DNA of 64,000 bases, taken from positions 20,733,004 to 20,797,003 of the forward strand of contig OX453283.1 in assembly GCA_949710005.1 (NCBI GenBank), written 5' to 3'. The stretch comes from Ricordea florida (Eukaryota > Cnidaria > Anthozoa > Corallimorpharia > Ricordeidae). Both the position numbers and the translations under genes were made by a program. A model generated the notes under the pieces. The model saw only the letters and a list, made by a program, of their open reading frames with translations, was not told the origin of the DNA and did not search any database. Of this stretch, positions 10,941 to 21,654 are shown one piece after another (within the stretch, counting starts at the first letter, position 1; every line of letters begins with the position of its first letter).

Positions 10941-11934
10941 CGTAGCTGTGATGTGGGGTACTTTTGTCGCAGTGGCATTGGCTTCAAGATTCAAGATTTA
11001 AGTATCAACTGTAACTATCAAATACATGTGCCCAACTATGGGTGTGACCCAACACACTCTAGATTGGGCTAAGGAAACTTGACCATTTGAGCGTCACATA
11101 TTTTTGCTTCAGTGTATACTATTAATAAATATTGTGTATAAAATTAGAAATATCATCCTTATAATTTAACAGTAAACAACCCTAATGTACTACACTAGTT
11201 TTGCCTCTCTTGAGCTTGCTCGTCGCAGCTTCTTTGGATTTCTTTACATAGAGCCTTGCCTCTAGATTGCTTTGCTTTAACTTTAAAGTCTTGTATGATG
11301 TCCTTGGCTAAAGAGAACGAGCGAACCCTGAGGTACAAATTTACTATGCAGGACATCTTTGCTAACATTCTTAGTGGGAGCCAGTTCAACACCTAGTTTG
11401 GTAGTTCAATACCATATCACTATCAGTGACTGACTTATGAGCTATTCCACTGAGCAATGTCCACTCGTTGCAAACTACTAGCAACTTTCAAGGTTGACTG
11501 TCTGCCGGAAATAATGTTCGGTCCTAGAAAACATGAATTGTGCAGACTCTGGTATAGGCCGGTCTTGTAGTCAGCGTGGAAGACTTTGTTTTCTCTGACT
11601 TGTTTTCACACCAGCATTCACAGTCTCGGCAAGAACCAATGACGTTAAAGGCAATTGTTGCTGTTGATCGTTGTGTTTAGTAGTTCTCAGTGCCTACGGT
11701 AGCCTCCACTAGACTTCGATTGAACCTACAATGGACACGGAAACACAAACAAATAAGGATACGGAACCATAAAGTGTTTTGATAAGGTGAAGCATTTGGA
11801 TAGTGAATCAAGACAACAACTATCACATTCTTTACTTAGAAGACTGTAATTTAGAGCAAAGTTTCACAGTAATGCCTGTACATAAACTAGCATAAGTTGT
11901 TTATATTTCCTTTTATTGCGGACTAGATGTTGTT

Positions 11935-12862
11935 CGCTACGTTGACGACACCTTTACCGCCGTTCACAAAGACGAAATTGACGGTTTTCACGACCACCTT
12001 AACGAACAGAACGCCGACATCCAGTTTACTAAAGAGATCGCAGAAAATGGAAAACTTCCTTTTCTAGACTGTTTGGTAAGCCGCGACAACAACAAACTGC
12101 GAACGAGAGTGTACAGAAAACCGACACATACCGACAGATTACTTGACAAATCATCCTACAACCCGACTTCACACAAAGCCACGACTATAAAGACTGACGA
12201 GACGAGCGCAACTAGTTTGTGACACACCGGACAGCTTACGTGACGAAAACAGATACCTAGAACGTGTCTTTCACAAAAACAATTACAACGCTGACTTTGT
12301 TAGACGAAACATTTACCGTCCTACTAAAACTGACGCAACGAACAGGAACCCAACACCGGTTACTACAGTGACTATACCTTACATTAAGGGCACTTCTGAA
12401 ACCATCTCACGGATCCTACAGCCCTACAGCATCCGTGTAGCCCACAAACCTACTATCACCTTACGACATTTACTGACCAAGGTTGAAGACAAGGTCGAAC
12501 CTAACAAGAGACAGGGAGCACTTTGCAAGATCAAATGCTCCGACTGCCAGGCTTCCTACATTGGTGAGACTGGCAGAAACCTTAACACGAGACTGACTGA
12601 ACACAAACGAACCACGAGAAATGGTGATACCAACAATCATATTGCTGTACATCATCAACTGACAAACCACAACATTGACTGGGACTCTGCTCATTGCTTA
12701 ACCTACAGTACAAACTATTTTTAACGACTGTCTCTGGAAAGCTGGTACACCAACCTGGAACGAACACCTCTTAACAGATGTCAACAACTACCGGCGCCTT
12801 ACAAACGACTTATCCATGATGAAAACAAAACCGGCAAACGGACTTCTAACAAACCGACATAA
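11935..12862 (+). pseudogene. Penelope-like RT C-terminus and GIY-YIG endonuclease, broken
   Basis: The reading frame begins with RYVDDTFTAVH (the RT catalytic YVDD), then GKLPFLDCLVSR and RVYRKPTHTDRLL, typical of Penelope-like RT. A 1-nt frameshift near 12200 shifts it to the frame with LVCDTPDSLRDENRYLERVF. The endonuclease follows: KCSDCQASYIGETGRNLNTR and TEHKR, a GIY-YIG variant of this family. A TAA at 12722-12724 cuts the frame; beyond it, similarity to a C-terminal tail continues to TAA at 12860-12862. Two lesions make it non-functional. Confidence 0.87.
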
Positions 12863-13052
12863 TTTGACTAAGGTTGCGTTCGATTGACCCTATTCCGGAA
12901 TAAGAATTTATTCCGGATTATTCCAGAATAGCCATTCCGTCCGCACGTCAATAAAACGATTATTCCTTTTCTGGAATAATGGCCCGCGATATAACGATGA
13001 GACAGCGGCTATCCGTAGGAAAATACAAATTGTTGCAGAATTTGCAACAAAC

Positions 13053-14228
13053 ATGGCCGAAACATTGGATGTTGTTGTTTGCTGTATTTTGGCAGCTGTG
13101 GTAGAATTTCTTGAAGAAGAGCCTGTAAAAGAAGACGACGATATTAAAGAAGACTTTCTTCCACTGTTTAAAGAAGACTTTCTTCCACTGTTTTGTGGCG
13201 ACCTTTGCTTTTCAAAGCGAAGAAAAGCGGTCCGTATAGAGGGCTACGCGGAGACAGTCGTTCCTCGTTATAATTTGTCGGAGTTTCGGAGTCATTTTCG
13301 TCTTTCGGTGGAGACATTTAAACAACTTGTTGTAGAACTAGGAATCTGCCCAGAGCTCCCAACTGGTCCACAATATGGAGGTAGAGAGCCAATCTCGGTA
13401 GAGAAGCACTTGTTGATAACACTGTGGCTGCTTGGAAATCAAGAATCGATAAGATCAGTGTCTGACAGATTCAATGTGACAAAGAGCTCCGTGTTTACGT
13501 GCGTTAATCGAGTTTGCAGAGCCCTAAAAAATAATCTCACGAGCCAGGTTATTGTTTGGCCGACCCAAGAACGAGCTCAGGTGATTATGGACGGTTTTCA
13601 GAATCACAGAGGGCTGCAAGGTGTGAGAGGTGCTATCGATGGCTCTCACATTCCAATCAGAGCTCCACAGGAATGTCCTGAGAATTACATAAACAGGAAA
13701 AGTTTCCACTCGGTTAACTTGACGGCCATCTGTGACCATGAAATGCATTTTCTTGATTGCTATGCTGGCTGGCCTGGCAGCGTTCACGACTCCAGGGTGT
13801 TCAAGAACTCAGATTTCTATCAGACAGTGCATAATAAATTCCAAGATGATTCCTATCTCCTGGGTGATTCAGCATATACTTTGGAAACATGGATGATGAC
13901 CCCGTTCAAAGATCATGGTAACCTAACCCCTCAGCAGCGAAGATTCAATCTCATCCACTCCTTTACCAGAATGGTTATTGAAAGAGCTTTTTCACTGTTG
14001 AAGGGAAGATTTCGCCGGCTAAAATACCTGGACATGCTGCTAATCCAGGATATTGCAACAGTCATAATTGTGGCATGCACTCTTCACAACATATGTCTTG
14101 ACAACGGTGATCCATATGAGGAATTCATGGGAGAAATTGAGGAGGAGGTTAATGGTTTCGAAAATGTCTTACCCCCAGGATGTGGTGCAGAGGACAAGCG
14201 CAATGAGCTCATGCAGCTTTGTTGTTAA
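13053..14228 (+). CDS. Harbinger transposase (HARBI1-like, DDE_Tnp_4 type)
   Basis: This intact 391-residue ORF has an ATG in good context (AACATGGCC). The order is an acidic N-terminus, a helix-turn-helix-like region (VEKHLLITLWLLGNQESIRS, then VTKSSVFTCVNRV), then the RNase-H-like core. The DDE triad is D196 in GAIDGSHIPI, D246 in GSVHDSRVF and E310 in RMVIERAFSLLKGRFRR; LLGDSAY lies between the second and third. Length matches the family. Near residues 35-50 there is a 24-bp in-frame tandem duplication that repeats EDFLPLF. The protein would cut and paste the element together with the Myb-like DNA-binding partner encoded on the other strand. No lesion is visible; it may still be active, though its partner gene has a frameshift. 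Confidence 0.94.
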   Translation: MAETLDVVVCCILAAVVEFLEEEPVKEDDDIKEDFLPLFKEDFLPLFCGDLCFSKRRKAVRIEGYAETVVPRYNLSEFRSHFRLSVETFKQLVVELGICPELPTGPQYGGREPISVEKHLLITLWLLGNQESIRSVSDRFNVTKSSVFTCVNRVCRALKNNLTSQVIVWPTQERAQVIMDGFQNHRGLQGVRGAIDGSHIPIRAPQECPENYINRKSFHSVNLTAICDHEMHFLDCYAGWPGSVHDSRVFKNSDFYQTVHNKFQDDSYLLGDSAYTLETWMMTPFKDHGNLTPQQRRFNLIHSFTRMVIERAFSLLKGRFRRLKYLDMLLIQDIATVIIVACTLHNICLDNGDPYEEFMGEIEEEVNGFENVLPPGCGAEDKRNELMQLCC

Positions 14229-14451
14229 CTCAGCTGTAAAAATCATTTTTAAACTTCCGTGTTGTATTTTGGCAGATTTGTCCTAAAAGCATGATCAAAA
14301 TGAGACATGATTTGTAGCAGTAACTCAAAATTGCTTTTTAAGATTTTGAAAACCTTTTTCTTTTCTATCTATAACTGTCATGGCAAGATATGAAATTCAA
14401 ATTTAAAAAAAAGGTAATTTTGGTAAGGAAAATTAATCACCTCAGTGTCAG

Positions 14452-14576
14452 TGAAAGTGGTGGATATTTACCTCGCCACTTTGCAGCTTGGTAAATATCC
14501 ACCACTATTCACCTCCACTTTGGTGAATAGTGGTGGTGTAAAGTTAATTAACAATTATTGTTAATTAACTTTACAC
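14452..14576. other. Cluster of three stem-loops inside the Harbinger element
   Basis: Three consecutive inverted repeats lie just past the transposase gene. The first has arms GTGGTGGATATTTACC and GGTAAATATCCACCAC, the second CTATTCACC and GGTGAATAG, and the third 18-bp arms GTGTAAAGTTAATTAACA and the complement around ATTAT. This may be a nested MITE, a terminator or simply self-complementary DNA. Confidence 0.7.
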
Positions 14577-16025
14577 AGTAAAACATCATCTCATGAGCCA
14601 TGCTTACAACTAGACTCTATTTCTGCCGCTTTCTCTGGTACAGTCTGGTTTGAGTGTAGGCTCGATTCCCTTGGCACAGCTGTAAATCAAGCCTACCTTC
14701 AACTCTGTACAAGTGTCATTTACATCTCTAAAAATGCCTCAGGATCTTAAAACTTCTGTTACAACACAACATTGTAGCCACAGAGAATTTGAAATCATGC
14801 AAGTGCTAGTTGTATTCAGTTTCTGCACGGAGGCAGCAGAACCCACCACAAAAATTGCATATCAGTAGTCAAATCATAAGGTGTAAATTGGTCTGGGTGG
14901 CACCGGCGAATAACTTTCGTCTTCAGGGAACTAGAAAAGCTTACTTCTTACTTCTTAAGCGTAAGTGCTCAGGGCACACTAGATTTCTTGGTTAATTAGT
15001 AGACTTGGGCCTTCCTGTAATTTTTGTAAGACCAGAGTTTTGTACATTCTTGGTTACTTTGCAAGTGCTGGTTGGGTGGAGCCATGGCAGCTTTGGGTCC
15101 CCCCCCCCTTATTTATTATTGTCTTTCTTAGGGGTCAACTCCCTGGACACTCCTGGGGATTTGTTTATATGATAAACAAAAACATAAATCCCAGGGGTAT
15201 AGGGTATAAACTTCACATGAAACCCCCCTTTCCCAAGGCCTACGAAGCCAGAATACCTTCATTATCTCTGTCTTTGCAGTAATACATGTAAATGTCACAG
15301 CAATCGTATTATTTGGAAGCTGGAATGTGTGTTTTGGACATTTGGACAATCTTGACATAATGATTGCCAAACAGGGACAAGGTAATTTTTTGAGTACTAT
15401 TTTGTCCTAATTGTATATATGTTTTGGTTCAATTTTTATTTTCCTTTGTTTTAGAATTATTATTATACATTACCATATTTTAAAACAAAACAAAAACAAG
15501 GGAATACAAAAAATTGAACCAGGCAACATGAACATCTTGATATCATTCATTAGCACTGTATAGTAAACTTTGACACTGGCCAAAAAATGTTTGGAACAGA
15601 TAAATTGCAATGGCAGTTGCGATGCAATATCACAACCTTTTGCTCAGATTATGTATTATATCAACACAAGACGATTTCCACAAGTTGAAATATTTTAATA
15701 TCCATACTCAATAATTATTTTTGTAAGTAGAAATTGAATCCAAATTTTTCATTCCTGTAAATTCTGTATCAAACTGCATTTATCAATACTGTAAATATAT
15801 CACTGTTATTATTGTGAAAGCAAATAGTTTTCCTTTAACATCCACATTTGGTCCCTTGTCAGATACATAAATAATCATTTTGTTGGGAGAATAGAAGTTT
15901 CCAACTGATGAACATTTCTCAGGCATGCAAAAAACAGCACCAATAATTATACCTTTGCATGTTGAATAATCTAATGTTCACATCGTGTCACAAATTAATG
16001 GACAAAGTACTGTCAGTGCTGCAGT

Positions 16026-16746
16026 TCATTTCTTCAAGTCCTTGAGTACATTCAACATTCCAGAGAAAAGCTCCATTTTCTCTCGGTGCTGTTGTTCAGC
16101 TTTCTCTCGCTGGGCCTCCTGCTCTCTTCGTTTTTCCTCGGCATATTCCCTCAGCCATGTCAGACACTCATTTCTGTTTCGCTCACCAGAGCCAAGACGT
16201 GGTTTCTTGGGAGTTTTTTTATTCGTACAGCTGCTCCCCGCTGCATCATTGGAGTGACGTTTTCTCGGAGATGGGCTGTTCCCTCCATTATTTTCCTCGT
16301 CTGACTTTTCAGGAGTTTTGGGACGTCTTGTTGAATCGCCAAGACTTGAGCTGCTCGCCGTTGCGTACGGTCTTACGTTCGGCCTATACCCATAGACCTC
16401 TGACAGCTCTTTGTAGGAAGGGCACTCTCTCCTGTCATTTCCGCTCTTGTTATTATGATCTTCGCATTTACGGAAGGCCAGTGTGAGGGCTTTCCACTTG
16501 CCCTCACACTGGTCCGACCGCGGCGAACTTCCGTTCTCCTGGCTCTCGCGTTGCATTCTGTCAGCGATTATTTCCCACACTTGTTTTTTTTTTATAATCT
16601 ACATTTTGGAAATACTCAGACGTCTCCTGATATATGGAGATAAGGAGAAGGGTTTCCTCCCGGCTCCAACAATAACCTTTCTTTCGCAGAAACTCTTCGT
16701 TTTGCTGACTTTGTTGACTAGCTTCTGCACCGCTTGCAGCCGCCAT
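16026..16746 (-). pseudogene. Harbinger Myb/SANT-like DNA-binding protein with one frameshift
   Basis: On the minus strand from ATG 16746 the frame reads MAAASGAEASQQ, then YCWSREETLLLISIYQE, a SANT/Myb-like trihelix start with the conserved Trp. A run of ten A residues near 16590 shifts the frame. In the next frame it continues with VWEIIADRMQ, CEGKWKALTLAFRK, a Ser/Pro/Lys-rich linker, and a charged C-terminal coiled-coil segment (AEEKRREQEAQREKAEQQHR) ending KDLKK at 16026. Harbinger elements need this protein for nuclear import and binding of the transposase to the ends. A single extra A in a homopolymer is the only defect, so an assembly error is possible. Confidence 0.82.
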
Positions 16747-16810
16747 TTTTGTTCAGTTGCTGTGCAGATGTTGCGAAGTGAAGAGGACGTGACGTCATTA
16801 TTCCGGATTA

Positions 16811-16848
16811 TTCCAAGCATTCTGCTACCTGGAGCAGAATGCTTGGAA
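16811..16848. other. Perfect 16-bp-arm hairpin near the right Harbinger end
   Basis: TTCCAAGCATTCTGCT, then a 6-base loop ACCTGG, then the exact complement. It lies about 100 bp inside the right end, next to copies of ATTCCGGAATA that also occur in the terminal repeats, so it may be a subterminal binding or regulatory structure. Confidence 0.7.
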
Positions 16849-17129
16849 TACATTCTTTGTATTCCGGAATCGGAATAGTGACTCAATCGAACGGACATTC
16901 CATTTTATTCCGTTTATTCCCATTCCGGAATAGGGTCAATCGAACGCAACCTAAGTATAGACGGACCTAAAACCGACCTATTTGACAAACAATAGACGGA
17001 TCGAAACCGACCAATGACTGGTAACAAACTTTACACGAGTCTTTCAAGCCAATACCATCATGGCTAAACTGACCAATCACGTTTAACAGACCAGACTTAT
17101 AACATCATCGTCTGACAAACACTATTCAC

Positions 17130-17180
17130 TTGACTCTTGAAGATGACTTCCGCTCAGGTTGTCGAAACGTCAATCACCAA
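17130..17180 (+). ncRNA. Hammerhead-like ribozyme core in the Penelope 3' tail
   Basis: TTGAAGA (a CUGANGA-type box) at about 17137 is followed by a short GAC/GTC stem and the GAAAC-GTC sequence at 17164-17171. Stem III would be only ACGT, which could pair in a dimer, as described for Penelope-like hammerheads. The first box deviates by one base from CUGA, so activity is uncertain. Confidence 0.4.
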
Positions 17181-17242
17181 CAACAGTTCTTTTCAGAACT
17201 ACCCTCACCCGGACGATCAAACTAGACGAACTAGATGTTGTT

Positions 17243-20200
17243 TATATAGCAAAAAAGCTCGCGTTCCACTTCAGCCGAAAGAAAAGCAGATATTTTCTGG
17301 ATTATTTTGTACTTACATCACTTACTGAGCTTTCAAATTGCTTCTTTCAAGTCTTCATCGCCTTCTAGGATATCCTAAATGGCTTTGAAATCTTCCCCGA
17401 AGAGGTAGAGATCGTTCATACTGTCCGCCATCTTGTTCTGAGTGTGCAGGGTCAGTATCAAGTGACGGGTCAGTTCAACATCAGAGAGCCGCCATTGTTT
17501 TTGGTCCTTTGAAGTTTACCGAGTTTCATAACCAGTCTACTCTACTAACTATAGATCAATTTTCCAGGATAAATCCAATCAATTTTTTCCTGGTAGAATC
17601 TAAGAGGGATGAGGCACTTCACACCTGATGTTTTTTCCTGGATAAATCCAGGTAGAATCGACATAGAGTGGAGAAAAAAATGAGCTAGATTTTTTTCATG
17701 GCTTATGCAGTGGTAGAATCAAAGTCTAATCCACCCCATGCAGAATCAAAATCTAACCGGGATAGAGACCGATAATAATTGTGACGCTTAGCGCCAAAAA
17801 GTACTTAGAAAAATTAATTAGTATTTTTTTAATATCAAAAATGACTGACGAATTTAGAATAAAAGGATCTAGTGATAATTGTCCTTGTTTATTTTTAAAA
17901 GCCAAAAAACCAAAGGTTCTCAATAAAATTAGACTGTATAATAATATAAAAGTCACTTTTATCTTAAGCTTCAAAGTTAAAGAAAGAGAACGAAACCAAC
18001 TGAGCATGTTTATGAAGACAGGTTGTGTTTTAATAATGTCAAAATCTGAATTAATTACTGAACGGACGGATCTATATGCTATTTATGACACTATGATCGG
18101 ACAAATACTCGATTCAATCCAAAACATAAATTAGAAGTTAAAAGTCTTTCATTCTTAGACTTCAGCATCGAAAGATTTGACCCGCCCAGCTTTACATCAA
18201 ACGACAACTTAGTCACACCAAGCCATACATCAAACAACGTATAATCAAAATCAAATTTTCTCTTAGAAAAACGTATTTGTGTTATAATAACAATTATAAG
18301 CCAATCGACACATCAAAATCAATATGGAATAATTGGAATGGGATTTAATCCCGAGAAATTTCTTTTTAACATTAAACCAAAAGTTATCAATACCCTTAAA
18401 CAGAAAAATGAATCTATCAAACTGAAGTTAATCTTAATTAATGACATTCATTTATATTAATGACATTCATTTACATTAATGACATTCATTTATATGGCGC
18501 AAATTCAACAATACAGTTTTCAAATGCGCCTTACATACTAATGAACCCACCCAGACTAAGGACCTATAAATTCTTAAAGTATAATCCTACTAGCTCCCTA
18601 GACGGAGCGCACACTTTTTTTCGCTGAAGCAAAATAAAATTTGAACGCAGATGGCTAATTAGAACTACAAAGGCGCGACACCACATGGCCATCTCCCAAA
18701 CGGAGGTTCTCAAATCACCGGAACTTCAAAGAATAGACAAAGGTTCCGATTGACTGAATCTTCAGATAAAGGGAATTAAACTTAGTAGGGGGAGGAAAGG
18801 AAATATCTGAGCGCTTAATCAACTCAACAGACAACGTCCTGACGAGCAATATAAAAAATAGGTACGCAATGCGCATGTGTCTTACTTGAACACGTAACCG
18901 GCGCTTGACTCTTGTGGAACGAAAGAAAGAACTAAACAAAATGCCTAGGCTGCTCTTTCAAGCGTCAGTTACAAACAAGCAGTTGAGTTGCTAGCGTAAG
19001 TGCGATTGTCTTTTCTGGCAGAGAGAGAATAATATTTATTTGTCCGTAACAAACTTCCAACTTGACAATTTACCATCAACTTCAACAGACTCAACATTCA
19101 GCTTCATCATTCAACTTCCAACCTCAGACCTCAACAATCAACTTTAAAAGACTCAACATTCAATTTGTCTGCCATAAATGAAAGTTGTAAGGTAACATCC
19201 AACTTTAGAAATTGACATCGGACTTTGTCATGTCAACATTAATATTCGCGTAAATCAACTTCGAACTTACCAACACAATGTCGGTAAATACAAATCAACT
19301 TCCAACTACGACGATCAACTTGACATTTTAAGTCGCTAATGCCAGGTTTTTTGGTCAAATTTACATTTCACATTATGAATACCAAGTTTGTAAGTTTAGA
19401 CTTCATACTCATATACACCGACTTCTAATGATGCGTGTGTGAACTTATGACCTTGATCGACTCAAATAATCTGTAACGCAATGTCGGACTTTGCTAGATC
19501 AAGTTCAACACTGTAACGTCCCTTACGTCCCAAAGTTGAATGTTGAGCTTTGCACGCGAGCCCGGATCCGCCAATAATGATAGGATATCTAAAATGACGT
19601 CAATGACTCTCATAGCTTCACGGTCGCGCGTGGTTGCGGTGTTGGGTCACATTTCGCAGGCATTATTATCATGTTTAGCAATATTAATTCGTTGATTTAC
19701 AAATGGAGAATCTGAACAACGCCGGGCAACTGATTCACTTAGGAGATACGCTTCTTCATGCAGCGGGCGGCTGACCTCTTTGTGGAACAGCTAGAATAAC
19801 GACTTATAGAGAGCAAGTGGTCTTATCTTTTTATTAGAAATCACATTTATTACATTGTACGGAAAATTCCCAAAAAAGGAAAATTAGTCCTCCTTATTAA
19901 GTATATCAATGTTATGGTTCAATTTTATTCTTGAGTTAAATTCTACTTTCCTTCGTATCAAACTCATTATCATACATTACCATACCAACCACAACATTAC
20001 ATTACGCTACAAAGAGCCATATTTTGACTGTCTGTGAATGCTTAATGCCTGGTTTAGCGCCTGGAAAATATCAGTAAGCGATTGCGTAAGGATATTTACA
20101 ATCCCAATTTCTTGTGTCACTGTTAATCTACTTTGACAAACTAAAGTTGAACGTCTAGCTTCATTCGCATCACCACCACGTCCGTTCAAATCAGAAGCTG

Positions 20201-20375
20201 TAACTTAGTTAGGAAGGAGTCGCTCCCCTTTTAAACGTACCGTTACTAGTGCAGGGTCTACGTGCAACACATGGATATATTTGTCCGTTGTCGGGCTGAG
20301 AGGGCTAGCTATCGAAAAATAATGAAGGAATTCCGTACCAGGTTTACTACTTTACATAGGCTTTCAACCTTCAAT
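17243..20375. other. Gene-poor AT-rich region
   Basis: No convincing gene was found. The region holds a diverged relative of the 4850-4945 repeat (about 17555-17745), an AT-rich 117-codon ORF without motifs (17781-18134), a three-unit 20-bp tandem repeat (18437-18495), and CAACTT-rich simple sequence (about 19060-19340). Confidence 0.5.
18437..18495. repeat. Three-unit ~20-bp tandem repeat
   Basis: Three consecutive copies of TTAATGACATTCATTTATA-type units, with one T/C difference in the second. Confidence 0.9.
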
Positions 20376-21056
20376 CTATTTCGAAAAAAGGAACAAATGA
20401 TAGAAAATGAGGGGAAAGAAGAGAATTTGAGAAATACACGGTCTCTTTGCCACCTGGTTAATAGGAGGACGAATCATACTACACCTTCCTCCTGTGCAGT
20501 TAAGTGTGCAGTTGTCAGCTTCACACCTGTAGTCGCAAGAGCCACGCCCACATTTCTGAGTGCATTCTTTCACACTGGAAGAACAGAGCATCGTGCAGCT
20601 GGTTGCAAAGCAAACTTGGTTGCAAATTTCAGCGTCACACGACAATGTAACCCCAGTTCCCATTACACTCTGGGTACAAATCTTAGTTCCAGAGGTGCAG
20701 TTCAAAGCACAGCTAGTAGCATCACAAATCTGATGGCAGGAGTCAGCTTCACATAGCATATCTGCACCTGTTGCTGTCGCATTCTGAAAGCAATTCTTAA
20801 CAGCGGTGGCGCAGGTGGCCTCACAAGTCGTCACGTCACAGCTTTGATGGCAGTAGTTGGCGTCGCACGATATTTCTGCTCCAGTTCCATTTGCATTCTG
20901 GGTACAATTTTTGATATTTGAAGGACAGCTCAAGTCGCAAAACGTTTGCTGGCAGCTCTGAGAACAGGGGTCTGCATCGCAGGAATTGGCCTCGACTGTG
21001 ATTCGCGTAAAAGCAAGTATCAATAAACAAAGTGACGCGGCCATTTTCCAGATCAT
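20376..21056 (-). CDS. Secreted cysteine-rich protein with 38-residue repeats
   Basis: From ATG 21056 (or the better-context ATG at 21044, AAAATGGCC) the protein is about 226 residues. It opens with a signal peptide (ASLCLLILAFTRITVEA) and then has four or more tandem repeats of about 38 residues. The repeat pattern is C-x-A-x2-C-x-Q-x-C-x2-T-x-C-x3-C-x4-K-x-C-x-Q followed by GTG in most units; the last unit is short. Several N-glycosylation sequons (NCT, NGT, NAT) are present. The C-terminus is hydrophobic (ILFFPLIFYHLFLF), suggesting a GPI-anchor signal, unless CAG-GTGGC near 20455 is a splice donor and the tail is intronic. TTTGATTTCGCAG just upstream of 21062 resembles a splice acceptor, so a 5' non-coding exon is possible. 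I do not recognise the family; a secreted or surface structural role is inferred only. Confidence 0.75.
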   Translation of the reverse strand: MIWKMAASLCLLILAFTRITVEANSCDADPCSQSCQQTFCDLSCPSNIKNCTQNANGTGAEISCDANYCHQSCDVTTCEATCATAVKNCFQNATATGADMLCEADSCHQICDATSCALNCTSGTKICTQSVMGTGVTLSCDAEICNQVCFATSCTMLCSSSVKECTQKCGRGSCDYRCEADNCTLNCTGGRCSMIRPPINQVAKRPCISQILFFPLIFYHLFLFSK

Positions 21057-21654
21057 TCGTCCTGCGAAATCAAACAAAAAGAGCGATATTGATCAAAAAC
21101 TTAAAGCCCACTGAAGTGACATTGCCCAGTAACTGTTACTGTTAGTTCTTATGTCACACATGAATGGAATCTGTGGTGTATTTGTTACGGAGAGAAAGAG
21201 GCGAATTTCTCTCAAACTAATGCTCTATTAGGTCTATTCCCCTCAATGAGGTACAAGTGCGGCTACAGAGTGACAATTCACTTCCCTCGGAAGTTGAAAC
21301 AGAAAATTATATTTGAAGTCGGGCACTAGCAAACTCTTGCCCAAAATGTTTAGGCCTTCCGCGTCTATATTAAAACCTTTCCTATGTCATTAAGGTTTGA
21401 AGCCTACGCCAGAGATCTAGTGAACAAGATCCGCTGAATTCACTAAATGAACCAACAACGGACATTTTTACAAAGATGCGAACAGTTTAAGATACTTTCG
21501 GATGGTAAAAGCTAAACGACAATCAACTTTCAACTTTCAACTTTATTTTTCATTAAAAGAATCCTAAAATAAACTGGCCCGTAAAATAGCAGTTGCTAAT
21601 CTAGGCGGCCCAGTTGAAAGAAAATAAAATAGATTAAAATGAAAGGAAAGGAAG

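Larger units (their letters stand above)
12872..16951. mobile_element. PIF/Harbinger DNA transposon, near full-length
   Basis: The ends are inverted repeats of about 30 bp beginning GGTTGCGTTCGATTGACCCT (12872 onward; complement ends at 16951), flanked by the 3-bp duplication TAA (12869-12871 and 16952-16954). TWA duplication is the Harbinger signature. The element encodes a plus-strand transposase (13053-14228) and a minus-strand Myb-like partner (16026-16746), the standard two-gene layout. It sits in the 3' untranslated part of the Penelope-like copy, so it is younger than that insertion. About 1.7 kb between the genes is non-coding and holds three stem-loops (14452-14576). Confidence 0.93.
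11935..17229 (+). mobile_element. 5'-truncated Penelope-like element, interrupted by a Harbinger transposon
   Basis: ACTAGATGTTGTT flanks the element on both sides (11922-11934 and 17230-17242), a 13-bp target duplication. The left end starts abruptly inside the reverse-transcriptase motif (RYVDD), so the copy is 5'-truncated. Subtracting the nested insertion (12872-16951 plus its 3-bp duplication) leaves about 1.2 kb: end of RT, GIY-YIG endonuclease, and a 3' tail (16955-17229) containing a hammerhead-like core near 17130-17180. Penelope-like elements are retroelements with an RT and GIY-YIG nuclease and often carry hammerhead motifs. Confidence 0.87.

Noticed and set aside
17781..18134. 117-codon plus-strand ORF
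   Set aside because: AT-rich composition, Lys/Ile/Leu-heavy, no motif, overlapped by an antisense ORF of similar length; cannot be told from chance.
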